A DNA stretch of 64,000 nt from Geminicoccaceae bacterium. Lineage in GTDB: Bacteria > Pseudomonadota > Alphaproteobacteria > Geminicoccales > Geminicoccaceae. Of this stretch, positions 8,859 to 17,752 are shown in pieces. The position numbers and the translations under genes are program-made. The DNA is taken from assembly GCA_020638495.1 (NCBI GenBank), contig JACKIN010000004.1, positions 1 through 64,000 of the forward strand. The letters are read 5' to 3'. Each line of letters opens with the position of its first letter. The first letter of the stretch is position 1. Under the pieces are notes generated by a model. It had not been told where the DNA came from and did not search any database. It was given only the letters and a program-made list of their open reading frames with translations.

Positions 8859-9304
8859 TGAGCGAGCTACCGGGTGCCGTCCTCTTTGCGTGCTCGCACA
8901 ACCAGATTCGCTCGCCGATGGCGGAAGCGCTGCTCAAGTACCTGCACGGGCGCCGGATCTTCGTCCAGAGTGCTGGGGTGCGGGCAGGCGACGCGGTCGA
9001 CGGCTTCGCCGTCGCGGTGCTCGACGAGCTCGGGCTCGACCTCAAGGGCCACCGGCCGCGCAGCTTCGACCAGCTCGACGACGACTACTTCGATCTCGTG
9101 ATCTCGCTCTCGCCTGAGGCGCAGCACAGGGCGGTGGAGCTGACGCGCACCAGCTCCTGCGAGCTCGAGTTCTGGCACATGCCTGACCCGAGCCTCGTCG
9201 ACGGCACGCGCGAGCAGCGGCTCGATGCCTATCGCGAATTGCGCTCGATGTTGCTCGAACGGCTGCGCCAGCGGTTTCCGGTGGCGGGCGGGCCGGGGCT
9301 CTGA
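8858..9304 (+). CDS. Low-molecular-weight protein tyrosine phosphatase family protein
   Basis: 148 residues with the LMW-PTP/ArsC fold. The phosphate loop C-X5-R-S is CSHNQIRS (Cys12, Arg18), and the general-acid DP pair is at Asp110-Pro111 (HMPDPS). Family members dephosphorylate phosphotyrosine or reduce arsenate; the physiological substrate of this alphaproteobacterial branch is not known. It is translationally coupled to the UPF0262 gene. In many relatives infA comes next, but here a 160-bp spacer without infA separates it from maf. Confidence 0.9.
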   Translation: MSELPGAVLFACSHNQIRSPMAEALLKYLHGRRIFVQSAGVRAGDAVDGFAVAVLDELGLDLKGHRPRSFDQLDDDYFDLVISLSPEAQHRAVELTRTSSCELEFWHMPDPSLVDGTREQRLDAYRELRSMLLERLRQRFPVAGGPGL

Positions 9305-9464
9305 GCCGGGACCGGCCGTCCTTGACCACAGCGCTCCCTGCGCCCATGAACGGCGCCGGCCACCGACCGATTGGCACCCCGACGACCTTCCCTTCCCGTT
9401 CCTTCAGCAGGAGTCCGATGCACATCCCGCTGGCCCAGCCCACATCGCAGACGAGTACTGCCGC

Positions 9465-10049
9465 TTGAGCAGGCTCGGGCTGGTGCTCGCCTCGTCGTCA
9501 CCGCGTCGCCTCGAGCTCCTGCGCCAGGTCGGCATCGAGCCAGACCGGGTGATGGATCCCGCGATCAACGAGGGTGAGCGCCCGCGCGAGCTACCGCGCC
9601 AGCATGCCCTTCGCCTTGCCGTCGAGAAGGCCACGGCCGTGGCCGACCGGCTCGACGGTCCCGCCTTCGTCCTCGCTGCCGACACCGTGGTCGCCTGCGG
9701 CCGGCGCATTCTGCCGAAGGTCTCGGACGAGGCGACCGCCCGACGCTGCCTCGAGCTCTTAAGCGGCCGCCGCCACCGGGTGCATGGCGGGGTCGCCGTC
9801 CGCACCCCCGACGGGCGGCTGGTCAGCCGTCTCGTGACGACCCAGGTACGCTTCAGGCGGCTGGCGGAGGCCGAGATCCTGGCCTATCTCGCCTCGGCCG
9901 AGTGGCAAGGCAAAGCCGGCGGCTATGCGATCCAGGGCCGCGCCGCGCGGTTCGTGCCGTGGATCAATGGCTCCTATGCGAACGTGGTGGGCCTGCCGCT
10001 GGTCGAGACGCTGGCTCTCCTCGAGGGGCTCGGGTGGCAGGCGCCATGA
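9465..10049 (+). CDS. maf: Maf family nucleotide pyrophosphatase
   Basis: Maf proteins hydrolyse non-canonical or modified nucleoside triphosphates (dTTP/UTP-type or m7GTP-type). The core is clear: LVLASSSPRRLELLRQVG at the N-terminus, the ERPRELPRQHALRLAVEKA segment, the catalytic AADTVV block, and GKAGGYAIQGRAARFVPWINGSYANVVGLPL. With the TTG start at 9465 the protein has 194 residues. No in-frame ATG or GTG exists between 9228 and this TTG, so a TTG start is the best reading, though its ribosome binding site is weak. The stop overlaps the next gene's ATG (ATGA). Confidence 0.9.
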   Translation: MSRLGLVLASSSPRRLELLRQVGIEPDRVMDPAINEGERPRELPRQHALRLAVEKATAVADRLDGPAFVLAADTVVACGRRILPKVSDEATARRCLELLSGRRHRVHGGVAVRTPDGRLVSRLVTTQVRFRRLAEAEILAYLASAEWQGKAGGYAIQGRAARFVPWINGSYANVVGLPLVETLALLEGLGWQAP

Positions 10050-11263
10050 CGGTGGAGCTGATCCTCGACCGGCTGGGGGACGCCGTGGCGCTGGCAGTGG
10101 TCGAGAACGACCTGCTCGTCGACCTCTGGGCCCAGGGCGGCGGGCCGGAGGCGGTCGAGGACCGGCTCTTCCTCGCCCGCGTGATCGGCCTCGAGCCGGC
10201 TGTCGACGGCGCTTTCCTCGACCATGGCGCCGGCCGGCCCGGTTTCCTCGCGGGCAAGGATGCGCGCCATCGCCGGGGGCTCGCCAAGGGCGCTGCGATC
10301 GGCCGCACGGTCGAAGTCGGCGAATGGCTGGTCGTCCAGGGCATGCGGGCCGCCGAGGGCGACAAGGGAGCACGGCTCACCACCGACATCCGCCTCGCCG
10401 CGGCGGGGCTCGTTTACCGGCCGCATGGCAGCGACATCCAGCTCGGCCGGGGCATTGCCGCCCGCGACCGCGAGGCCATGGCGCTCAGGGGTGCCGGGCT
10501 GCTCGACAAGGCGAAGCTGCCGGGCGGGCTGGTGCTCCGCCGGCTCGCCATCGAGGCGGACGATGCGGCGCTTGCCCAGGATCTCGGCCGGCTCGGCGCC
10601 CTCTGGGCGAAGCTAGACCGGCTTGCCAGCACGGCGGAGCGACGGTCGGGCCCGCTCGATGCCGGCCCGAGCGCGCTCGCCCGGCTCCTCTGGCGGGCGC
10701 TCGACCTCGCACCCGTCTCGCTTACAGTCGCCGATGACGCCCTGAAGGCTGAAGCGCGACGGCTGGTGCAGGCCCTGCCCGAGGCCGTCCGGCCCGAGCT
10801 CGAGCTGCTCGATTCAGGCACCTCCGCCTTTGCCCTGACCGGCGTCGACGAGGCGATCGCCGAGGCGCTTTCGGGCGAGGTGCCGCTCGATGGCGGCGGG
10901 CGCCTCCTGATCCAGGAGACGGCGGCCTGCGTCGCCATCGATGTCGACGGCGGCGGGCGGCCGGCGCTCGACGTCAATCTTGCGGCGGCGGCGGAAATCG
11001 GTCGGCTGGCGCGGCTGCGCAATCTCGGTGGCACGCTGATCGTCGATTTCGTCGATCTCGCCGGCAAGGCGCAGCGCCAACGGCTCGACGACGCGGTACG
11101 CCGGGCCTTCCGCGGCGATCCTTTGCCGGTCCAGACCTTCCCCATGTCGCCGCTGGGCATCGTCCAGATCAGCCGTGCCCGTCGCGGTGCCAGCCCGCTC
11201 GGGGCGGCGAGCCGGATCTGTCCGGCCTGTGGCGGCAGTGGCCGCACGGCGGCGGGCCCATGA
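10046..11263 (+). CDS. rng: Ribonuclease E/G family protein (RNase G-like, short)
   Basis: An endoribonuclease of the RNase E/G family, acting in rRNA maturation and mRNA decay. The 405-residue protein has an N-terminal S1-like domain (about 35-120), the DNase I-like catalytic core with Asp299 (in AIDVDGG) and Asp334 (in IVDFVDL) at the metal-ligand positions, and a C-terminal Cys pair CPAC (392-395) like the zinc-link. It lacks the long RNase E scaffold and is shorter than E. coli RNase G. It is translationally coupled at both ends (ATGA with maf and with yacG). Confidence 0.92.
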   Translation: MTVELILDRLGDAVALAVVENDLLVDLWAQGGGPEAVEDRLFLARVIGLEPAVDGAFLDHGAGRPGFLAGKDARHRRGLAKGAAIGRTVEVGEWLVVQGMRAAEGDKGARLTTDIRLAAAGLVYRPHGSDIQLGRGIAARDREAMALRGAGLLDKAKLPGGLVLRRLAIEADDAALAQDLGRLGALWAKLDRLASTAERRSGPLDAGPSALARLLWRALDLAPVSLTVADDALKAEARRLVQALPEAVRPELELLDSGTSAFALTGVDEAIAEALSGEVPLDGGGRLLIQETAACVAIDVDGGGRPALDVNLAAAAEIGRLARLRNLGGTLIVDFVDLAGKAQRQRLDDAVRRAFRGDPLPVQTFPMSPLGIVQISRARRGASPLGAASRICPACGGSGRTAAGP

Positions 11264-11481
11264 GTATGGCACCTCCGCCCGACCGGCCGGCGCGCGAGCG
11301 GCGCCAGCGCCGCTGCCCGCTCTGCGGTGCGCCGATGGAGCCGCGCTATCGCCCCTTCTGCTCGGCCCGCTGCCGCGACATCGATCTCGGCCGGTGGTTC
11401 TCCGGCGCCTATGCGGTGCCGGCGGTCGAAGGCGACGACGAGACGGACGAGGGCGGGGAGTTCGGCGGCCGCGACGGTTGA
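11260..11481 (+). CDS. yacG: DNA gyrase inhibitor YacG
   Basis: A 73-residue zinc protein of the YacG family; the E. coli protein binds GyrB and inhibits gyrase. Four ligand cysteines are at 19, 22, 34 and 38, followed by the conserved RDIDLGRW (39-46). The C-terminus is acidic and probably unstructured. It starts inside the rng stop (ATGA) and is the last gene of the dcd-to-yacG plus-strand block. Confidence 0.95.
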   Translation: MSMAPPPDRPARERRQRRCPLCGAPMEPRYRPFCSARCRDIDLGRWFSGAYAVPAVEGDDETDEGGEFGGRDG

Positions 11482-11506
11482 GCGCCCCGCGGAGGGCGGA
11501 ACGTGC

Positions 11507-12139
11507 TCAGGGATCCGGGCTCTTCGCCTCGAACGAGTTGGCGATCGCGGTGAAGTGGCGGAGCCGCTGTTCGTTGAACGTGCGGATGTTGAAGGCAAAG
11601 CGCGCCTCGTACCGGGCGACGAGCGAGACGCGCATGAAAAGGAGGAAGGGCTCGATGCCGAAGCGGCAGTCGATCTCCTCTTCGGTCGCCGCCCCGCCAC
11701 AGGCGGAGAGCGGCAGCCGGCTCAGCTCCTCGAGGCCGTCGACCAGCATGGCGATGCCGTTCTTGACCATCTCGCTGCCGAAGGGGCTGTCGGGATCGCC
11801 GCCGACCTCGTCGAGGGCAGCCGAGAGGGCGCCCACATCGACGACCATCTGCCGCTCGAGCCAAGCCTCGGGCTCACTCCAGGCGAGCCTGTCGACCTCG
11901 GGATCGAGCTCGCGGAGCGTCAGCCGGCTGAGCGCCCGGAAGGTTCCGCCTTCGGGCTCGACCACCAGGATCTCGCCCTGGCCGGTGCGGTCGGTGCGGC
12001 AGACGAGGCCGAGCTCGTCGGGGACGGTCAGCGGCGCGCACCCGTCCGCGTCGGCACCGACGGCGCCCGGCCCGGTGCCCCAGAAGGCAAGACCGAAGGA
12101 CGCCAACAGTGCGGTCAGGCGGCGGCGCACTGCTGCCAT
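11507..12139 (-). CDS. Hypothetical secreted protein
   Basis: 210 residues with an N-terminal signal peptide (basic MAAVRRR, then a hydrophobic stretch to about residue 25, likely cleaved near GAVGAD), so probably periplasmic. The mature part is mixed alpha/beta and acidic, with a few cysteines (in DGCAPL, GLVCRT, SACGG, IDCRF) that could form disulphides. I do not recognise the family. Its start overlaps the 3' end of the ACT-domain gene by 25 bp, so the two are probably co-expressed. It is convergent with yacG. Confidence 0.6.
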   Translation of the reverse strand: MAAVRRRLTALLASFGLAFWGTGPGAVGADADGCAPLTVPDELGLVCRTDRTGQGEILVVEPEGGTFRALSRLTLRELDPEVDRLAWSEPEAWLERQMVVDVGALSAALDEVGGDPDSPFGSEMVKNGIAMLVDGLEELSRLPLSACGGAATEEEIDCRFGIEPFLLFMRVSLVARYEARFAFNIRTFNEQRLRHFTAIANSFEAKSPDP

Positions 12140-12381
12140 TTCTCGGAGAACAGCACCGTGCTCACGGCGACCACGCGACCGAGCCGCTTGGCCAGGAGCG
12201 CTGCAGCGGCGTGGTCGAGACCCCGCATCTGCAGGTCGACCACGAGTTCATCGCCGCTATCGCCGCAACGTGTGGCATGGCACTGGTCGGGGACGAAGCC
12301 GTGAAGCGCGAAGACCTCGAGCACGCGGGGCAGCACGCCGGGCTCGGCGTCCGACTGGACGGAGAAACAGAACGTGGACAT
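12115..12381 (-). CDS. ACT-domain protein, acetolactate synthase small-subunit-like
   Basis: 88 residues forming one ACT-like domain: FCFSVQSDAEPGVLPRVLEVFALHGFVPDQC (first strand and helix), ELVVDLQMRGLDHAAAALLAKRLGRVVAVSTV (second half). The PGVLPRVLEVFALHGF pattern is like the IlvM/IlvN regulatory domains, which bind branched-chain amino acids. No catalytic ilv gene is nearby, so it is an orphan regulatory domain whose partner cannot be seen. It overlaps the following secreted-protein gene. Confidence 0.65.
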   Translation of the reverse strand: MSTFCFSVQSDAEPGVLPRVLEVFALHGFVPDQCHATRCGDSGDELVVDLQMRGLDHAAAALLAKRLGRVVAVSTVLFSEKWQQCAAA

Positions 12382-12546
12382 GACGGCGACTTTCGACAGG
12401 TGATGGCACGAAATAGGTCGAAGACCCGGCCTCAGCTCGAGACCGGGCGCCTAATTCGAATCACCTGGCGGATGCTCATCATGAACTTCGGTTAGCGCCG
12501 GCCGGCGGACGCGTCAAGTCGGGCGCGGCGCCAAAAGTGTCCGCGC

Positions 12547-13041
12547 TCACTCGGGTACTGTACCATTGGTGAGCTGCCGGAGATAGGCGCGGCCAGTCTG
12601 CGACACCCGAAAGCGGCCGCGGGCCACGGCGAAGACGCGCCTTGCCGTAAGCGACTGGCGCACGCATTGTGACGGGTTGCCGATCTTGATGCCGTGCTCG
12701 GCGAGCCGCTTGTTGGCATCGCCCGTGGCGAAGCTGTCGTCGCCCGAGAGTTGCTGCAGGTAGTAGCCGGCCGCCAGCATGCGATCGACCTCTGTGGCGC
12801 TTGCCGGAAGATGGTGGAGGAACTCGCCGAACGGGCCGAGCTCGGTCTTCGCCCTGGCGGCGGGCGGGATGGCCAGCACTTGGTCGGCCGCGGGCGGCGC
12901 TGCCGGCTCCCTGGGCAGCCGGTCGAGCAGGGCCTCGAGTTGCGGGCGGAAGCTCTCGACGAAGCTCTCGCTGCCCTCGACCTCGATCTCCGCCTGAGCC
13001 AGATTGATCCGCACCCGCGTCCGCTCGCCCAAGGCCGGCAT
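12547..13041 (-). CDS. Hypothetical protein with C-terminal winged-helix-like region
   Basis: 164 residues. The N-terminal part (VRINLAQAEIEVEGSESFVESFRPQLEALLDRL) looks like a beta hairpin and helix. A Pro/Ala linker follows, and the C-terminal 75 residues (YYLQQLSGDDSF to RAYLRQLTNG) read like a winged-helix unit, with the pattern helix, NPSQCVRQSLTARRVF helix, then a GRFRVSQTG wing. This is inference from pattern; I do not recognise a named family. The ATG at 13041 follows an AGAGG, supporting the start. Confidence 0.55.
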   Translation of the reverse strand: MPALGERTRVRINLAQAEIEVEGSESFVESFRPQLEALLDRLPREPAAPPAADQVLAIPPAARAKTELGPFGEFLHHLPASATEVDRMLAAGYYLQQLSGDDSFATGDANKRLAEHGIKIGNPSQCVRQSLTARRVFAVARGRFRVSQTGRAYLRQLTNGTVPE

Positions 13042-13112
13042 CCTCTTTGGAACTTCCAGCCTTCCTACGCCATTAACCGTGCCCCCGCAAGTTGAGCGAG
13101 GCTCAGTCGGTA

Positions 13113-13559
13113 TCAGTCCATGGTGTGGGCCTCGAGCACCGTGCGAATGCCGGGCGGGATGGGCGTCGGTCGCTGGGTCAGGCGGTCGACGAAGACATGG
13201 ACGAAATGCCCGTCGGCGGCAGCGGTGGTCTCGTCGTTCCTGAAGATGCCGATCCGGTAGCGGACCGAGGAGGTACCGAGCCGCGCCACACCCACGCCGG
13301 CATGGACGATGTCCGGAAAGCCGACCGAGCTGTGGAACCGGCAACCATTCTCGACGGCGAGGCCGATGACCGGGCCGGCATCCGGATCCAGCCCTCCCTG
13401 GCCGACCAGGAGCTGGGCGATCGCCGTGTCGAAATAGCTGTAATAGATCACGTTGTTGGCGTGGCCGTAGACATCGTTGTCGGCCCAACGGGTGGTGATG
13501 GTGGCAAAGAAGGGAAAGGCGGCGCGGTTCGAGGGCGGCGGCCGGTCGTGGCTCGACAT
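13113..13559 (-). CDS. Acyl-CoA thioesterase, YbgC/FadM-like (hotdog fold)
   Basis: A 148-residue 4-hydroxybenzoyl-CoA-thioesterase-type hotdog protein. The signature RWADNDVYGHANNVIYYSYFD (24-44, catalytic Asp27 or Asp29, then GHANN) is plain, as is the later VRYRIGIFRND strand. These enzymes hydrolyse acyl-CoAs; the substrate cannot be told from sequence. It follows the aminopeptidase gene by 5 bp on the same strand and is probably co-transcribed with it. Confidence 0.88.
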   Translation of the reverse strand: MSSHDRPPPSNRAAFPFFATITTRWADNDVYGHANNVIYYSYFDTAIAQLLVGQGGLDPDAGPVIGLAVENGCRFHSSVGFPDIVHAGVGVARLGTSSVRYRIGIFRNDETTAAADGHFVHVFVDRLTQRPTPIPPGIRTVLEAHTMD

Positions 13560-13564
13560 GGGGT

Positions 13565-14968
13565 TCAGCTCTTCTGGTAACGACGCTCGATGAGGGTGAA
13601 GAGGGCGCGGAGTGCCGTGGCGTCGCCGCCCTTGGTCCGGCCCGGGCGGGCATCCTCGTTCCAGGCGAAGATGTCGAGATGCGCCCAGGATGTGGTCGGC
13701 TCGACGAAACGCTGGAGGAAGAGGGCGGCGGTGATCGCCCCGGCATAGGGCTTGCTGCCGGTGCTCGAGAGATCGGCGACGGGGCTCTTCAAGAGATCGC
13801 GGTAGCCCGGGTGCAGCGGCAGGCGCCAGAGCGGCTCGGCCACGTCGATGCCGGCCTGAAGCAGCTCGGCGGCGAGGCGCTCGTCGGGGGTGAAGAGGGC
13901 TGGCAGATCCGTGCCGACGGCGACGCGCGCGGCCCCGGTCAGTGTTGCCGCATCGAGCAGGAGAGCCGGCTGCTCGCGGTCCGCCTCGGCGAGCGCGTCG
14001 GCGAGGATGAGCCGCCCCTCGGCGTCGGTGTTGCCGACCTCGACCGTGAGCCCCTTCCTGGTCGAGAGCACGTCGCCCGGGCGGAACGCGGAGGCGCCGA
14101 TGCTGTTCTCGACCGCCGGAACGAGCAGGCGCAGGCGCACGTCGAGGCCGGCCGCCATGATCATGCGGGCGAGGCCGGTCATCACCGCGGCACCGCCCAT
14201 GTCCTTCTTCATCAGCCGCATGCCCGCGGCGGGTTTGATGTCGAGCCCGCCCGAATCGAAGCAGACTCCCTTGCCGACGAGCGTGAGCTTTGGCGCGTCC
14301 AACGAACCCCAGATGAGATCGACGAGCCGGGGCGGGCGGCTGCTGGCCCGGCCGACGGCATGGATCATGGGATAGTTGGCGGCGAGCAGTTCATCGCCCG
14401 CGATGCTGGTGCAGGTGGCGCCGAATTCCCGGGCGACCTCCCGGATCGCCGTCTCGAGCTCGGCGGGGCCGAGATCGTTGGCCGGGGTGTTGACGAGGTC
14501 GCGGGCGAGAAAGACGGAGAGTGCGAGCTGGCTGGCCCGTTCCGCGGTCGCCGTATCGTTCGTGGCGAGGCGAGCGGTGCCATTGCCGCCGTTCCCGGCC
14601 TCCGCGCTGACGTAGCGGTCGAAACGGTAGCCGGCGAGCGCCCAGCCATGGTGCAGGTCGAAGGGGGCGAGCAGGCCCTCGGGATCGTCGATGCGCCAAG
14701 GCCGCTCGCGTGCCGGCAGGGTCGCCGCCATGGCCGCGGCATCGGCGGCACCGCCCGGCCCGTCGATGAGGAAGATCGCTTCGGCAATGCCGCCCTCGCC
14801 ATCGGGCAGGAGCGCGAGACGATGGCGTTTCGGGCGAAAGCCCGTGGCCTCTAGCCAGGCTCGGGTGGCCTCCGAGGTACCGTCCCGCCAGGCGACGTAG
14901 TCGGCGGCGGCGATGAGCCGGACGGGCGTGGCGTCGGCGCCGGCTCTGGGGGCGAAGCAGGCGAGCAT
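13565..14968 (-). CDS. M17 family leucyl aminopeptidase
   Basis: A cytoplasmic di-metal aminopeptidase of 467 residues. The C-terminal catalytic domain has the family motifs GVCFDSGGLDIKP (about 232-244, metal-binding Asp and Lys) and NTDAEGRLILADAL (about 312-325, Asp and Glu ligands plus Arg). The N-terminal 170 residues are the poorly conserved M17 N-domain. It looks like the alphaproteobacterial second M17 paralogue rather than canonical PepA, so I give no gene symbol. It lies 30 bp downstream of valS. Confidence 0.93.
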   Translation of the reverse strand: MLACFAPRAGADATPVRLIAAADYVAWRDGTSEATRAWLEATGFRPKRHRLALLPDGEGGIAEAIFLIDGPGGAADAAAMAATLPARERPWRIDDPEGLLAPFDLHHGWALAGYRFDRYVSAEAGNGGNGTARLATNDTATAERASQLALSVFLARDLVNTPANDLGPAELETAIREVAREFGATCTSIAGDELLAANYPMIHAVGRASSRPPRLVDLIWGSLDAPKLTLVGKGVCFDSGGLDIKPAAGMRLMKKDMGGAAVMTGLARMIMAAGLDVRLRLLVPAVENSIGASAFRPGDVLSTRKGLTVEVGNTDAEGRLILADALAEADREQPALLLDAATLTGAARVAVGTDLPALFTPDERLAAELLQAGIDVAEPLWRLPLHPGYRDLLKSPVADLSSTGSKPYAGAITAALFLQRFVEPTTSWAHLDIFAWNEDARPGRTKGGDATALRALFTLIERRYQKS

Positions 14969-14998
14969 GGTGGGTCTCCGGCTGGCTGGGCTGGACGC

Positions 14999-17668
14999 TC
15001 AGGCGATGCGGGCGAGGGCGGCCCTGAGCCTGGCGCTCGTGGCCTCGGTTTCGGCCAGGCGCTCGCGCTGCTCCTCGACGATTTCCGCGGGTGCCCGGGC
15101 GAGGAAGGCCTCGTTGGCGAGCTTGCCCTCGAGCTTTTTCGCTTCGCCCTGGAGCTTCTCCACCTCGCGGGCGAGCCGCTGGCGCTCGACCTCGAGATCG
15201 ATCACCTCGCCGACCGGCAGCACATAGGTTGCCTCGTCGACGACGAGCTGCAGGCTCTTCGCGGCGGCACCGCTGGCCTGCGGCTCGACCGCGGCGAGCC
15301 GGGCGAGGCGGCGCAACGCCTCGCCATGGGTGGCGAGCCGCTCCAGCGTCTGGGGCCCGGCACCCTGGACCCTGAGCTGCAGCTTCGCACCCGCCGGCAC
15401 GTTGACCTCGTTGCGCGCGGCGCGGATGGCACCGACCAGCCGAATCAGCCAGTCGATCTCCGCCCCGGCGGCCGGATCGACCGACCCCGCAGTCTCGCCG
15501 CCGGGCCACTCGGCGCCGATCAGCATGCCGCCGGGTGCACCGAAGAGGTCCCGCCAGAGCGCTTCGGTGACGAACGGGGCGAAGGGATGGAGGAGATGGA
15601 GGATGCGCGCCAGGGCCCAGCCGAGCGTCGCCTGCGTCTCGGCCCTGGCCGCCTCGTCCTCGCCGAGCAGCAGGGGCTTCGCCAGCTCGATGTACCAGTC
15701 GCAGAAATCGTTCCAGACGAAGTGGTAGAGGCCGAGCGTCGCGTCGTTGAAGCGGTAGGCGTCGACCGCCGCGGTGGTGGCCTCGGTCACCCTGGCGACG
15801 GCGCCCACGATCCAGCGGTTGAGCGTCAGCGTCGTCGAGTCGGGACGGAAATCGGTCCGCAGGACCGCACCGTTGAGCTCGGCGAAGCGGGCGGCGTTCC
15901 AGAGCTTGGTGACGAAATTGCGGTAGCCCTCGACGCGCGACGCCCCGAAGCGGATGTCGCGGCCGTGCGCCGTGCTGGCGAGCAGCGAGAGGCGCAGCGC
16001 ATCGGCGCCATAGCTGTCGACGAGGCCCAGGGGATCGACCACGTTGCCCTTGGTCTTCGACATCTTCTGGCCCTTCTCGTCACGGACGAGGCCATGGATG
16101 TGGACCGCCTCGAAGGGCACCTCGCCCATGAAGTGCAGGCCCTGCATCATCATCCGGGCGACCCAGAAGAAGATGATGTCGAAGCCGGTGACGAGCACCG
16201 TGCCCGGGTAGAAACGGGCGAGATCGGGCGTCTCCTCCGGCCAGCCGAGGGTCGAGAAGGGCCAGAGGCCGGACGAGAACCAGGTGTCGAGCACGTCCGG
16301 ATCACGGGCGAGCTCGACCTTTTGGCCATAATGCCGTTCCGCCGCCGCCTCGGCCTCGGCCTCGGTCTCCGCCACGATGATGTGGCCGTCCGGACCGTAC
16401 CAGGCGGGGATCCGGTGGCCCCACCAGAGCTGGCGGCTGATGCACCAGGGCTGGATGTTGCGCATCCACTCGAAATACGTGCTCTGCCACTGGGCGGGGA
16501 CGAAGACCGTCCGGCCGGTCTCGACCGCCTCGATGGCAGGCTTCGCCAGGGTGGCGGCGTCGCAGTACCACTGGTCGGTCAAGTAGGGCTCGAGCGGTGT
16601 GCCCGAGCGATCACCGTGCGGCACGGTATGGCGGTGCTTCTCGACTGTCGCCAGCCGGCCCTGCGCCTCCATATCGGCGACGACGCGCTTGCGCGCTTCG
16701 AAGCGGTCGAGGCCGCGATAGGCTTCGGGGGCCGTGTCGTTGATCCGGCCGGTGGCATCCAGGATGGCGATCGTCTCGAGCCCGTGGCGGCGGCCGACCT
16801 CGAAATCGTTGAAGTCGTGCGCCGGCGTGATCTTCACGGCGCCCGTGCCCTTCTCGGGGTCCGAGTAGCTATCGGCGACGATCGGGATGCGACGGCCGAC
16901 CAGGGGGAGGACGACGTGCCGGCCGATCAGGTCCCGGTAGCGCTCGTCCTCCGGGTGGACGGCGACGCCGGTGTCGCCGAGCATGGTCTCGGGCCGCGTG
17001 GTCGCGACGGTGATGACGCGGCCGTCCTCGCCCTCCAGCGGGTAGTCCAGATGCCAGAGATGGCCGTCCACCTCGACCGGCTGGGTCTCGAGGTCGGAGA
17101 CGGCGGTCTGCAGCTGGACGTCCCAGTTGACCAGCCGCTTGTCCTTGTAGATCAGCCCTTCCTTGAAGAGTTGGACGAAGGCGCGGGTGACGGCTCGCGA
17201 CAACGTATCGTCCATGGTGAACCGCTCGCGGCTCCAGTCGGGCGAGGCGCCGAGCCGCTTGAGCTGGCCGATGATGTTGCCATGGCTCGCCTCCTTCCAC
17301 GACCAGCACTCGGCGAGGAAGGCATCCCGGCCGATGCTGCGCCGATCCCTGCCTTCCGCCGCGAGCTTGCGCTCGACCATCATCTGGGTGGCGATGCCCG
17401 CATGGTCGGTGCCCGGCTGCCAGAGCGTCGGCCGGCCGCGCATTCGGTGGTAGCGGGTCAGCGCATCCTGGATGGTCTGGTCGAGTGCATGGCCGATATG
17501 CAGGCTGCCGGTGACGTTGGGCGGCGGCATCATCACGACAAAGGGCTTGCCGCCGTCGTCCCTGCCACCGGCCGTCTCGGAGTCACGTGGCGCGAAGGCG
17601 CCGGTCTCTTCCCAGGCGGCGTAGATGCGCGGCTCGGCAGCGGCCGCGTCGAAGCTCTTGTCCAGCAT
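14999..17668 (-). CDS. valS: Valine--tRNA ligase
   Basis: A class I aminoacyl-tRNA synthetase charging tRNA-Val. The 889-residue protein has PPPNVTGSLHIGHA with the HIGH motif at 57-60, an editing (CP1) domain, KMSK at 535-538 (KMSKTKGN), an anticodon-binding domain and a C-terminal coiled-coil arm (about 825-889, rich in Glu/Lys/Leu). The Met at 17668 begins the conserved MLDKSFDA. A 228-bp leader separates it from popZ and contains two strong hairpins. Confidence 0.97.
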   Translation of the reverse strand: MLDKSFDAAAAEPRIYAAWEETGAFAPRDSETAGGRDDGGKPFVVMMPPPNVTGSLHIGHALDQTIQDALTRYHRMRGRPTLWQPGTDHAGIATQMMVERKLAAEGRDRRSIGRDAFLAECWSWKEASHGNIIGQLKRLGASPDWSRERFTMDDTLSRAVTRAFVQLFKEGLIYKDKRLVNWDVQLQTAVSDLETQPVEVDGHLWHLDYPLEGEDGRVITVATTRPETMLGDTGVAVHPEDERYRDLIGRHVVLPLVGRRIPIVADSYSDPEKGTGAVKITPAHDFNDFEVGRRHGLETIAILDATGRINDTAPEAYRGLDRFEARKRVVADMEAQGRLATVEKHRHTVPHGDRSGTPLEPYLTDQWYCDAATLAKPAIEAVETGRTVFVPAQWQSTYFEWMRNIQPWCISRQLWWGHRIPAWYGPDGHIIVAETEAEAEAAAERHYGQKVELARDPDVLDTWFSSGLWPFSTLGWPEETPDLARFYPGTVLVTGFDIIFFWVARMMMQGLHFMGEVPFEAVHIHGLVRDEKGQKMSKTKGNVVDPLGLVDSYGADALRLSLLASTAHGRDIRFGASRVEGYRNFVTKLWNAARFAELNGAVLRTDFRPDSTTLTLNRWIVGAVARVTEATTAAVDAYRFNDATLGLYHFVWNDFCDWYIELAKPLLLGEDEAARAETQATLGWALARILHLLHPFAPFVTEALWRDLFGAPGGMLIGAEWPGGETAGSVDPAAGAEIDWLIRLVGAIRAARNEVNVPAGAKLQLRVQGAGPQTLERLATHGEALRRLARLAAVEPQASGAAAKSLQLVVDEATYVLPVGEVIDLEVERQRLAREVEKLQGEAKKLEGKLANEAFLARAPAEIVEEQRERLAETEATSARLRAALARIA

Positions 17669-17712
17669 GGCTGGAGCCCACCTTTCCCGTCTCGGCCCCG
17701 ATTGCGGCCACG

Positions 17713-17752
17713 GCCGGCCCGAAGGGCCGGCGGGGCGCACGAATGGTGCGCC
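17713..17752 (-). other. Tandem hairpins in the popZ-valS intergenic leader
   Basis: Two adjacent perfect inverted repeats: GCCGGCCC-GAA-GGGCCGGC (17713-17731) and GGCGCAC-(5 nt)-GTGCGCC (17734-17752). They lie between the popZ stop and the valS start on the strand that is transcribed. No U-tract follows, so they are not ordinary intrinsic terminators. They may end or attenuate popZ read-through, or stabilise the valS leader. The role is inferred. Confidence 0.4.

Noticed and set aside
9305..9464. Possible infA or small peptide gene in the spacer before maf
   Set aside because: No IF-1-like sequence in any frame. A 41-codon frame starting at 9346 ends inside the maf start and shows no similarity or ribosome binding site.
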